Positions 25,128 through 32,587 of a stretch of 35,815 bases of DNA are shown here, one piece after another. The stretch is taken from contig JAJDNW010000018.1 in assembly GCA_022340465.1 (NCBI GenBank), positions 1 through 35,815 of the forward strand. The letters are read 5' to 3'. Both the position numbers and the translations under genes were made by a program. Position 1 is the first letter of the stretch. Each line of letters opens with the position of its first letter. This DNA is from Deltaproteobacteria bacterium (GTDB lineage Bacteria; Desulfobacterota; Desulfobacteria; Desulfobacterales; B30-G6). The notes beneath the pieces were generated by a model, which was not told the DNA's origin, did not search any database, and was given only the letters and a program-made list of their open reading frames with translations.

Positions 25128-26324
25128 ATGGCAAAATTGCCGCTTGAAGGGATAACGGTCATCGATTTCGCGACACTGATTGCAGCACCGGTTATTGCCA
25201 CATTTTTAGGAGACTTTGGCGCCACAGTCATTAAAGTTGAGCAGCCTGATGTCGGGGAACCGATGAGGCACAAATTGGCTTTTCCTGACGGCCGCAGCCC
25301 CATCTGGCTGAATGAAGGGCGCAATAAAAAAACAATAACGTTGAATCTAAGAACTGAACAAGGGCAGGAGATCGCGCATAAACTTGCCGAAAAGGCAGAT
25401 GTCGTGTTGTTGAACTTCCGCCCCGGCCAGGCTGAAAAGTGGAATATCGGACCGGAAGATTTGCATAAAAGCAATGAAAATTTAATTGTAGCCCTGGTTT
25501 CAGCCTACGGGCAGACCGGACCGTACAGCAAAAAGGGCGGCTTTGATCGTACTATAGGGGCTTTTTGTGGAACCACTTATGTGACCGGTTACCCGGATAA
25601 TCCGCCGGTGCGCACCGGCTATGCCCAAATCGATTACATGACGGCCTATATGGGCGCGTTCGGTGTGATGACGGCGCTTTATAACCGGGAGGTCAACCAA
25701 ACTGGCGGGGAAATCATCGATTTGAGTTTGGCCGAGGCGGGTTTTCGTTGCTCGGAAGCCGCTCTAATGGATTACAGTATGACCGGAAGCATTCGTGAAC
25801 GAACCGGTAACCGCAATCCCCACTTTGTACCTGCTGAAGACTTTGAAACAAGGGACGGCAGAATTCTGGTTATCAATGCCGGCACCGAACGCCTCTGGAA
25901 AAAGCTGGCATGTGCCATGGGGCAGCCGGAACTGCTGGAAGATGAGCGATTCGACAACACCATCAACCGGATTGTCAATCAAAATGCCCTCTACGCTATC
26001 ATTGCGAACTGGGTAAAGGAATTGACGGCAGAACAAGGGTTGAAAATCTGTGACGACGCCGGTGTACCGGCAGATATTATCCGCAATATTGCTGATCTGG
26101 CAGACGATCCTCACATGCGCAAACGCGAAGCGGTAATGGCCTTTAACGATCCTGAGAAAGGCGATATTCTAATACCCGGCGTTTTTCCGAAGATGTTGCG
26201 CTTCCCGGGAAAGGTAAAATTCCTGGGCGCAAGATTAGGAGAGCATAACCATGAAATTTATGGCGGCCTTATCGGTTTATCAAACGATGAAATCTCAAAA
26301 CTTAAGGATAACGGAGTGATTTAG
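25128..26324 (+). CDS. Family III CoA-transferase, third copy (divergent)
   Basis: A 398-residue CoA-transferase. It has VIDFATLIAAPVIATFLGDFGATVIKVEQP at the N-terminus, VVLLNFRPGQAEKW, and a catalytic Asp169 in AQIDYMTAY. It is clearly less similar to the 9389 and 17601 genes than those are to each other, so it probably handles another acid pair. AAGGAG precedes the ATG. A 225-base gap before it holds no recognised gene and may contain a promoter. The next gene starts 48 bases after its stop. Confidence 0.93.
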   Translation: MAKLPLEGITVIDFATLIAAPVIATFLGDFGATVIKVEQPDVGEPMRHKLAFPDGRSPIWLNEGRNKKTITLNLRTEQGQEIAHKLAEKADVVLLNFRPGQAEKWNIGPEDLHKSNENLIVALVSAYGQTGPYSKKGGFDRTIGAFCGTTYVTGYPDNPPVRTGYAQIDYMTAYMGAFGVMTALYNREVNQTGGEIIDLSLAEAGFRCSEAALMDYSMTGSIRERTGNRNPHFVPAEDFETRDGRILVINAGTERLWKKLACAMGQPELLEDERFDNTINRIVNQNALYAIIANWVKELTAEQGLKICDDAGVPADIIRNIADLADDPHMRKREAVMAFNDPEKGDILIPGVFPKMLRFPGKVKFLGARLGEHNHEIYGGLIGLSNDEISKLKDNGVI

Positions 26325-26372
26325 TACTAAAATTCATTTTTGTTGAAGAATTTAGAAAAAGGGGGCCAATGG

Positions 26373-27296
26373 GTGAATACTGACGTTTTACAATTTATAG
26401 AAAAGCTGTTCGCGACCAATTCTTTAAACCGGTTACCGGAGCAATATGGTGGGGGCCGAATTTTTGATAGGCCGATTATTGGTGTGGCGAAAGGTGACGA
26501 TCCAATTTTTTTAAAATATAAGGAAGTAGTGGGACCCGGGCATTTGACGCCGGAAGAAATGTGGCTGCAAAGTGGACTTCCGGATGATCCGGACATTGCC
26601 GCACGATTACGAACGGTATCCATCATTTTTCCCTATGTCGAACGAATTCGTGAAGAAAGCAAGACTGCTCGAAAAATGCCGGCAGAAATTTACAGCGTGG
26701 GCCGCAATTTTGCCAACGCGTTTATGGATGAAGTGCTGGAAAGGACAGTATGCTATTTTCAGGAAAAAAGATTTCAGGCGACATCCGGCATGCGTAGCCC
26801 TGCCTTTCAAATCATTGTCAATGAAAATCCTCTCAACATTTATGCCACCTGGTCCGAACGCCATATAGCGTTTGCGGCTGGTCTGGGGACCTTCAGTCTG
26901 CATGAAGGATTCATTAGCGAAATCGGCTGCAACATCCGGATTACCTCCATCATCACGGATGCGCCGCTGGAAGTGACACCCAGAAAAAACGATGATCCTT
27001 ATGCCAACTGTTTATACTACGCCAATGGCAAATGCAAAAAATGCGCGGAGAGATGCCCGGGCGATGCCATCTCAGAGGAAGGGCATGACAAATTGAAATG
27101 CTACCTGTATGGACAGATTGTCCAGGAAGAAATGACCGGCAGGCTTAAATATATATTAAAACGCCACCTGCGGTATATAAATGGCGAAGAGAAATGGTCA
27201 TATCCGGTCGGCTGCGCCTTCTGCCAGTTTGATGTCCCTTGTATGATGACTAACCCGGTAAAGGAGAAGGCCAATCTGAGCCCATTTAAGGACTAA
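26373..27296 (+). CDS. QueG-like protein with two 4Fe-4S clusters
   Basis: A 307-residue iron-sulfur protein. Eight cysteines form two sets: Cys213, 221, 224 and 228 (with CPGDAIS) and Cys243, 281, 284 and 290 (GCAFCQFDVPC). The segment ERHIAFAAGLGTFSLHEGF...RITSIITD resembles the cobalamin-binding core of epoxyqueuosine reductase and reductive dehalogenases. These proteins share AGLG and a following 'TD'. The start is GTG with GGGGG seven bases upstream; a TTG 11 codons earlier is less likely. It is longer upstream than simple ferredoxins. It may be a corrinoid or electron-transfer enzyme. A role as electron acceptor for the AORs is possible but unproven. Confidence 0.82.
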   Translation: MNTDVLQFIEKLFATNSLNRLPEQYGGGRIFDRPIIGVAKGDDPIFLKYKEVVGPGHLTPEEMWLQSGLPDDPDIAARLRTVSIIFPYVERIREESKTARKMPAEIYSVGRNFANAFMDEVLERTVCYFQEKRFQATSGMRSPAFQIIVNENPLNIYATWSERHIAFAAGLGTFSLHEGFISEIGCNIRITSIITDAPLEVTPRKNDDPYANCLYYANGKCKKCAERCPGDAISEEGHDKLKCYLYGQIVQEEMTGRLKYILKRHLRYINGEEKWSYPVGCAFCQFDVPCMMTNPVKEKANLSPFKD

Positions 27297-27326
27297 AATT
27301 TAACAATTTTTCATTCCAGTAATAGG

Positions 27327-27352
27327 TGCTGGATACCGGATCAAGTCCAGCA
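27327..27352. repeat. Short inverted repeat, possible dispersed intergenic repeat
   Basis: TGCTGGA (27327-27333) and TCCAGCA (27346-27352) flank TACCGGATCAAG. Sequences of the type 'TGCTGGATnCCGGATCAAGTCC(A/G)GCATGACAG' recur between genes in many proteobacteria; this is a comparison from memory. The rest of the 27297-27545 gap shows nothing I can identify. Confidence 0.4.
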
Positions 27353-27545
27353 TGACAGGGTAGGTATTTAATTGCCAGGTTAATAACATAATTCGATAGG
27401 AATCAAAGCACCGTTGAGAACTTACAATGTCGGTTACTTGTTTTGATAGTTGGCACACTTTTTAGCTGATTGAAGTTCATCATTTCCGCTGAGAAGTTTA
27501 CCATCCTTTGAAAATTATTGCAGAAGTCTAAAGCTCAGTCATACC

Positions 27546-27734
27546 TCAGGCAATGTAGCCTACGAATCCATCGCAACATTCGTTGAAAAATTCCATAGCC
27601 TCATCAACGGTGTCAAACATGATCCAATCGTGTTTAATGACATTTTCACCCTGCATACGGATGCGTTCGATCGCCGTATTCCCGAAATATTCAAAATGGT
27701 CTTGGTAATCTGCGTATATTTCCTGTGTTCTCAT
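27546..27734 (-). CDS. Small hypothetical protein (62 aa)
   Basis: An acidic protein with MRTQEIYADYQDHFEYFGN at the start, a cysteine pair (ECCDGF) and a hydrophobic end (VGYIA). A perfect AAGGAGG lies eight bases before the ATG, which makes it a convincing gene in spite of its size. It is divergent from the HU remnant and MoaD-like genes. I do not recognise the family. Alternating aromatic and charged residues suggest a small folded domain. Confidence 0.68.
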   Translation of the reverse strand: MRTQEIYADYQDHFEYFGNTAIERIRMQGENVIKHDWIMFDTVDEAMEFFNECCDGFVGYIA

Positions 27735-27781
27735 TTTGGCGCCTCCTTATCTTTGTTTTGTAAACAGATTACCACACGGGT

Positions 27782-27811
27782 TTGACAGATACGGTCACAC
27801 CGTTGTATGTT
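27782..27811 (+). promoter_or_regulatory. Sigma-70-type promoter ahead of the MoaD-like and AOR genes
   Basis: TTGACA (27782-27787) and TATGTT (27806-27811) are 18 bases apart. The spacer contains a small dyad ACGGT-CAC-ACCGT (27791-27803) that could be an operator. It points toward the HU remnant, the sulfur carrier and the AOR. Confidence 0.5.
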
Positions 27812-27855
27812 TTCCTGAGATTTCCTGCCCAACACCCATTAGAGAGAGGATTCCC

Positions 27856-27972
27856 ATAAACAAGCTCGAAGTTATTAAGACCCTTTGTGCGCAAAATGGA
27901 CTTTCCAAATTCGAAGCGACTAAAATTGTGCCCATTTTTTTTGAACAGATGTCAGCTGCATTGGAAAGATAG
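27856..27972 (+). pseudogene. Remnant of an HU/IHF-family DNA-binding protein gene
   Basis: The frame reads INKLEVIKTLCAQNGLSKFE followed by ATKIVPIFFEQMSAALER and a stop. This matches the N-terminal helical half of HU/IHF proteins (usual start MNKxELIExLAxxxGLSKxEA, then FFExIxxAL). The DNA-binding beta arms (GFGSF...RxGRNPxTG) are absent. The first codon is ATA where ATG is expected, with a good AGAGAGGA at correct spacing, so the start seems mutated. The protein should be about 90 residues but ends after 38. Confidence 0.65.
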
Positions 27973-28008
27973 GAAATTAAACAGGATTAACAGTAAGGAA
28001 AGGATACG

Positions 28009-28275
28009 TTGTTCAGATCCAAGGCAACCATTCAGATCAAGGTTAAGCTCTACGGTGGGCTGGACGCCCTTGCCAAGATAGAAAATTATGATCCCGAAGC
28101 TGGGCTTAGGTTGGATGTCCCGGAAAATATCCGCTTGGAGAAGGTAATAAAAAAAATAGGTTTAGGTAAAACCGGTTCAATAAGATTGTTTGTTAATGGA
28201 AACGCGGCAAAGTTAAGAGATCAGCTCAACAATGGGGATGTCATTTTTTGCATGAGGCCCATGGCCGGGGGGTAG
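28009..28275 (+). CDS. MoaD/ThiS-like sulfur carrier protein
   Basis: An 88-residue beta-grasp protein ending in MAGG. The C-terminal Gly-Gly is adenylated and thiocarboxylated in MoaD and ThiS, where it supplies sulfur for molybdopterin or thiamine. Typical features are IQIKVKLYGGLDAL at the start and LFVNGN...LNNGDVIFCMRPMAGG at the end. The start is TTG after AAGGAAAGGA. It is 54 bases upstream of the AOR, and AOR-linked MoaD-like proteins probably serve the dithiolene sulfurs of the tungstopterin cofactor. Specific activity on AOR maturation is inferred. Confidence 0.85.
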   Translation: MFRSKATIQIKVKLYGGLDALAKIENYDPEAGLRLDVPENIRLEKVIKKIGLGKTGSIRLFVNGNAAKLRDQLNNGDVIFCMRPMAGG

Positions 28276-28329
28276 TGCATCGAATTCAAGGAATTCATAA
28301 TTTGCAGAATCAAATTTAACGGGGGCTAT

Positions 28330-30291
28330 ATGGGCAATGGATTTATGGGAAAATATTTGGTTGTGAATCTGACAGACGGCTCAACGGAAACGGTTGAATT
28401 ACCCGATAGCTTTTACAAAAAGTATCTCACCGGATACGGACTGGGCGCAGCCATCATCGCTGAGCGGCAAAAAACGGGTATAGACGCGCTGGCACCTGAA
28501 AGCCATTTGGGTCTCTGCTCGGGGTTGTTAACCGGCTGCGGACTGCCCTTTACCGGACGGTTCATGGCGGTTGGCAAATCGCCACTGACCGGTGGATGGG
28601 GCGATGCCAATGCCGGCGGCTTTTTGTCCAGGGAAATCAAACGTACCGGATATGACGCCGTTTTTTTCACGGGCAGGGCCTCGCAACCGACCTGGGTGCA
28701 TATAACGGACAATAATGTGGACCTAAAAGACGCGTCGTTGCTCTGGGGGAAGAACATCAATGATACCGAGACGGCCATCAAAGAGGAACTAGGAACAAAA
28801 AATGTTCAAATCGCCTCTATCGGCATGGCCGGAGAAAAGCTTTCGTTGATATCCGGCATTGTGACGGATAAGGCGCGTGTCGCTGCCCGCTCGGGACTCG
28901 GAGCGGTCATGGGCAGCAAGAATTTAAAGGCGGTCTCTTTTAAAGGATCCACTCGGATATCCGTGGCCCGCCCAAGTGACGTGAAGGATTTGAATGCAAC
29001 TTTTTTGAATGAATTTAAGAAAGATGCCAATCTCGGAGATAGACTGGCCGTCAGGTTTCTCAATTTTTTGAGCAAACTCGTTGCGAAGTCACCCCTGAAT
29101 CCACCGGCGACAAACGGCAATTTGAAGCTTATCTTCGGCAAATGGGGAACACCGGGGCTGACGATGTTTTCAGGCATGACTGCCGACACGCCGGTTAAGA
29201 ACTGGGGGGGGACACCGTCCACGGACTTTACCTTCGAGAGCATTGAAAAACTGGCGGGTGAGACGGTAATCAAGCGTCAGAAGAAGAGGTACGCCTGCCA
29301 GTCCTGCCCTCTTGCCTGCGGAGGCAAGGTCGATGTCCTGTCCGGGCCATATCAGGGATCTGAAGGCCACAAGCCCGAATACGAAACCATTGCTGCTTTC
29401 GGTGCCATGGTGCTCAATGAAGATCTTGATGCGATTATTGAAATCAACGAGATGTGCAACCGTGCAGGCATTGACACCATTTCCACGGGTGGAACCGTGG
29501 CATATGCCATCGAATGCTTTGAAAACGGCCTGATTGACGCTGAGACCACTGGTGGACTGGAACTGACCTGGGGCAATGTAAACGCTATCATCAAACTGGT
29601 TGACATGATCATAAAGCGGGAGGGGTTTGGAGACACGCTGGCCGACGGTGTCAGGGTGGCCGTAAAAAAAATCGGCGCGGAATCTGAAAGGTATGCCATG
29701 CATGCAGGCGGTCAAGAACTGCCCATGCATGATTCAAGAAACGATCCCGGCTGGGCATTGATGTATCAAATAGAGCCCACGCCTGGACGCCATACAATCG
29801 CCAGTTATGTCGATGCGGACCTGCGCAGCGGAAAGGAGCAGTTCCCCGAGGTCAAACGGATGGTTAAAGCGGCCAAAACCAAACAGCGTAAAAAAGTCAG
29901 CATCACCACGGCGACAAGCATTTACACCCAGATCATCAACGGTTGCGGTGTCTGCATCTTTGGACCTGACACCATTCATTATCCGATCGTTGACTTCTTA
30001 AACGCGGTCACCGGCTGGGATCTGACCGCTGATGACTACTTCAAAACAGGAAAGAGAATACTGAATTTGAGAAAAGCCTTTAACATCCGTGAAGGCGTGA
30101 CCCAGGCTGATTCGAAATTGCCACCGAGAGCTGTCGGCACCCCCCCGCTAAACGATGGACCTTTGAAAAATATCTCTGTGGATGTTGACGCCCTGGAAAA
30201 AGATCTTCATGAACTCCTGGGATGGGATCAGCGTACCGGCGGCCCGACATCTGAAACGTTGAAAGAAATGGAACTGGATGATCTTTTTTAG
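28330..30291 (+). CDS. Tungsten-containing aldehyde:ferredoxin oxidoreductase family protein
   Basis: A 653-residue AOR-family enzyme that oxidises aldehydes to acids at a bis-pterin tungsten site, with ferredoxin as acceptor, in the cytoplasm. The N-terminal domain has KYLVVNLTDGS, RFMAVGKSPLTGGWGDANAGG and RSGLGAVMGSKNLKAV. The 4Fe-4S ligands are Cys323, Cys326 and Cys330 (CQSCPLAC) plus Cys539 or Cys542 in NGCGVCIFG. HKPEYETIAAFG (347-358) and ELPMHDSR (463-470) are conserved. It is somewhat longer than the 605-residue Pyrococcus AOR, with an insertion around residues 235-295. GGGGG precedes the ATG. Benzoyl- or acyl-CoA reductase-like relatives share the fold, so the substrate remains open. 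Confidence 0.93.
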   Translation: MGNGFMGKYLVVNLTDGSTETVELPDSFYKKYLTGYGLGAAIIAERQKTGIDALAPESHLGLCSGLLTGCGLPFTGRFMAVGKSPLTGGWGDANAGGFLSREIKRTGYDAVFFTGRASQPTWVHITDNNVDLKDASLLWGKNINDTETAIKEELGTKNVQIASIGMAGEKLSLISGIVTDKARVAARSGLGAVMGSKNLKAVSFKGSTRISVARPSDVKDLNATFLNEFKKDANLGDRLAVRFLNFLSKLVAKSPLNPPATNGNLKLIFGKWGTPGLTMFSGMTADTPVKNWGGTPSTDFTFESIEKLAGETVIKRQKKRYACQSCPLACGGKVDVLSGPYQGSEGHKPEYETIAAFGAMVLNEDLDAIIEINEMCNRAGIDTISTGGTVAYAIECFENGLIDAETTGGLELTWGNVNAIIKLVDMIIKREGFGDTLADGVRVAVKKIGAESERYAMHAGGQELPMHDSRNDPGWALMYQIEPTPGRHTIASYVDADLRSGKEQFPEVKRMVKAAKTKQRKKVSITTATSIYTQIINGCGVCIFGPDTIHYPIVDFLNAVTGWDLTADDYFKTGKRILNLRKAFNIREGVTQADSKLPPRAVGTPPLNDGPLKNISVDVDALEKDLHELLGWDQRTGGPTSETLKEMELDDLF

Positions 30292-30577
30292 ACAAGACCG
30301 TAGAGAATGGTTAAATCGTTGCGGGCTGTTGCCTAAATCATCAATACTGAAGGTTCTGTAACAGAACGCATTAAATAATTGAAAACAATAAGTTAACATG
30401 ATTTTGTGGGAGCTAACACACCGTCACACTTTTCAAATGCGGGGTACTTGGTAAAGAATTATCCTTTGCTTTGCCGGTGTTTTTATCTGCGAAATTTCAG
30501 TTGTCGACACGGCTTTAACATCCCGATAACGTGCCCCGAAATGTAATCTTTGGTTCGCACATTGATCTATTATATTC
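30292..30577. other. Intergenic region; short palindrome, no gene seen
   Basis: No protein or RNA gene is supported. A 15-base palindrome GTTCTGT-A-ACAGAAC (30353-30367) lies about 60 bases after the AOR stop. It has no T-run and is therefore not an obvious terminator. Confidence 0.5.
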
Positions 30578-30630
30578 TTGACATGATTGGGGAATTTAGT
30601 TACGAACATATATGTCAGCCGACCGACATA
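30578..30630 (+). promoter_or_regulatory. Promoter and TetR-operator-like dyad
   Basis: TTGACA (30578-30583) and TACGAA (30601-30606) are 17 bases apart. Just downstream lies TATGTCAGCCGACCGACATA (30611-30630), an imperfect palindrome with outer arms TATGTC/GACATA. The size and position are as expected for autorepression by the TetR protein encoded 50 bases further on. Confidence 0.55.
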
Positions 30631-30682
30631 ATTAAATTATCGTTTTCCATCCAATATCTTGTGTGGAAGGGGATATCCCATT

Positions 30683-31270
30683 ATGGGTAGAAAAACGGTT
30701 AGAGACGAAAGAAGGAAACAAATCCTGGACGCTGTTCACCAGTGCCTTCTTGAAAAACCGTTTCACAAAACCTCAATCAAAGATATTGCTCGAAAAGCCG
30801 GGTTGAACCATGGCGCTCTGCATTATTATTTTGAAAATAAGGAGCATATTCTTCTCGAATATATCGATTATTCTCAAAAGAAATTCGATATTTTTTATGA
30901 TAAATTCCTAAAAGAAGAGAATGTAAGATCCGCTGCTGATCTTGATTCAATCAATGAGAAATGTCACTGGGCGCTGGATGAACTTACATTTCACAAAGAG
31001 TACGCAAGAATATTTATCGAAATCTGGGCGCATGCGCTCTACAATCCCAACGTGATGAAAAAGATCAAAGGTATGTATCGAGAAAGGAGAGATACCCTTT
31101 TTTCGGATATCAGCAACATCGTCGATTCAAAAAAAGAGGCCAGAAAGATAAGTTTGACTGTCATTGCCGTGTTTGAAGGGCTATCGCTGATGTCCAGCCT
31201 TTTCTCAAAAAAAGATCTTCAATACGATTTTGATTTCAATGATTTTTTAAAACTATTGAACACAAAATAG
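30683..31270 (+). CDS. TetR/AcrR-family transcriptional regulator
   Basis: A 195-residue regulator. The N-terminal DNA-binding domain is standard (RKQILDAVHQCLLEKPFHKTSIKDIARKAG, then LNHGALHYYFENKEHIL). The C-terminal part, of BetI/TetR_C type, has KEYARIFIEIWAHALYNPNV. The ATG giving MGRKTVRDER, with GGAAGGGG upstream, is preferred over a TTG eight codons earlier. It is 90 bases upstream of the MFS gene in the same direction and probably controls the MFS-fusion-kinase group and itself. Confidence 0.9.
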   Translation: MGRKTVRDERRKQILDAVHQCLLEKPFHKTSIKDIARKAGLNHGALHYYFENKEHILLEYIDYSQKKFDIFYDKFLKEENVRSAADLDSINEKCHWALDELTFHKEYARIFIEIWAHALYNPNVMKKIKGMYRERRDTLFSDISNIVDSKKEARKISLTVIAVFEGLSLMSSLFSKKDLQYDFDFNDFLKLLNTK

Positions 31271-31360
31271 AAGAAAACTGTAGCGTCCATTTTAATAATA
31301 TGTAAAGAAATCCGAAAAATCATGCGTAACAGCGAATAACACGATCAGGAGGATAGAAAA

Positions 31361-32587
31361 ATGGGAGATAAGACCTTTACCGTTTATAAATATCGCTGGG
31401 TAGTGCTTTTTTTCTTTTCAATGATGCAGTGCATCATGCAGATGCTCTGGATCACCTTTGCCCCGATCACCAGCGAAGCAGCCGCGTTTTATCAGGTGTC
31501 TGCCTTGCAGATTGGTTTTCTGTCCATGGTCTTTATGATCGTTTACCTGTTTGTTTCCATCCCGGCCTCATGGGCTATTGATACATTTGGAATCCGCAAG
31601 GGAGTCGGATTTGGAGTCGTTCTGACGGGCATTTTTGCCATGACGCGTGGATTCGGCGGTGACAGCTTCACCTGGGTACTGGTTTCGATGATCGGGATCG
31701 CTGTCGCCCAACCGTTTGTGCTCAATTCCATGACAGCCATGGCTGCCCGCTGGTTTCCCCTGGAAGAGCGGGCAACGGCAGCAGGCATTGCCTCCCTGTT
31801 TCTTTTTGTCGGAATTATGGCCGGACTGGCTGTGACGCCCTCCTTGACGATCAAATACGGGATCCCGGGGATGCTGAAAATATACGGTGGCTTGGCACTC
31901 GTTTTTGCCGTGGCCTACCTGGTATTTGTCAAGGAGAAGCCGCCGACGCCGCCGGCCGAGGTCGACACCGAACGGACTCTGGTGTTTGACGGGCTGAAAC
32001 ATATTTTCAAACAAAAGGATATGATATTTCTGCTGATCATCTTCTTTTTCGGCCTTGGCATGTTCAACGCTGTCACCACCTGGATCGAGCAGATAATCGC
32101 CCCCCGTGGGTTTTCCATCGTACAGGCCGGAAACCTGGGCGGCATTATCATGATTGGCGGTATCCTCGGCTGTATTGTCGTGCCGCCAATATCTGACAAG
32201 ATACGGAAACGCAAGATTTTCGTGATCCTGAGTGCGGTACTTTCACTGCCGACACTGATTGGAATGTCCTTCACAACCAGTTACGCGCTGCTGCTGGTTT
32301 CCGGCTTTTTCTTCGGCTTTTTCTTCCTCAGCGTCGGGCCGATTATTTATCAGTACAGCGCTGAAATCTGCTACCCGGCGCCGGAAGCCACGTCCCAGGG
32401 CTTGTTGGTACTGGCCGGTCAAATTTCCGGTATCATTTATATTTTCGGGATGGATGCATTCAGGTCGGCGGACGGATCCATGACGCCCTTTCTGCTGTTC
32501 ATGATCGCGGTCATCCCCATCGAAATCTTTATAGCAGCGCGATTGAAAGAATCCACCATGGTTGAAGAGGGAGTTAAAAATGAATAG
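31361..32587 (+). CDS. Major facilitator superfamily transporter
   Basis: A 408-residue, 12-helix MFS transporter with a central charged loop near residues 185-215 (VKEKPPTPPAEVDTERTLVFDG). An FGIRKGVGFG segment lies between helices 2 and 3. The closest general resemblance is to the FLVCR-like/NNP or organic-anion branch; the substrate is not evident. AGGAGG precedes the ATG. The last bases overlap the start of the fusion gene by 8, so the two are translationally coupled and the transporter probably moves the substrate or product of the fusion enzyme. Confidence 0.9.
   Translation: MGDKTFTVYKYRWVVLFFFSMMQCIMQMLWITFAPITSEAAAFYQVSALQIGFLSMVFMIVYLFVSIPASWAIDTFGIRKGVGFGVVLTGIFAMTRGFGGDSFTWVLVSMIGIAVAQPFVLNSMTAMAARWFPLEERATAAGIASLFLFVGIMAGLAVTPSLTIKYGIPGMLKIYGGLALVFAVAYLVFVKEKPPTPPAEVDTERTLVFDGLKHIFKQKDMIFLLIIFFFGLGMFNAVTTWIEQIIAPRGFSIVQAGNLGGIIMIGGILGCIVVPPISDKIRKRKIFVILSAVLSLPTLIGMSFTTSYALLLVSGFFFGFFFLSVGPIIYQYSAEICYPAPEATSQGLLVLAGQISGIIYIFGMDAFRSADGSMTPFLLFMIAVIPIEIFIAARLKESTMVEEGVKNE

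Noticed and set aside
30353-30367. GTTCTGT-A-ACAGAAC as a terminator of the AOR gene
   Set aside because: The loop is one base and there is no T-run on either strand; it is noted only as a palindrome.
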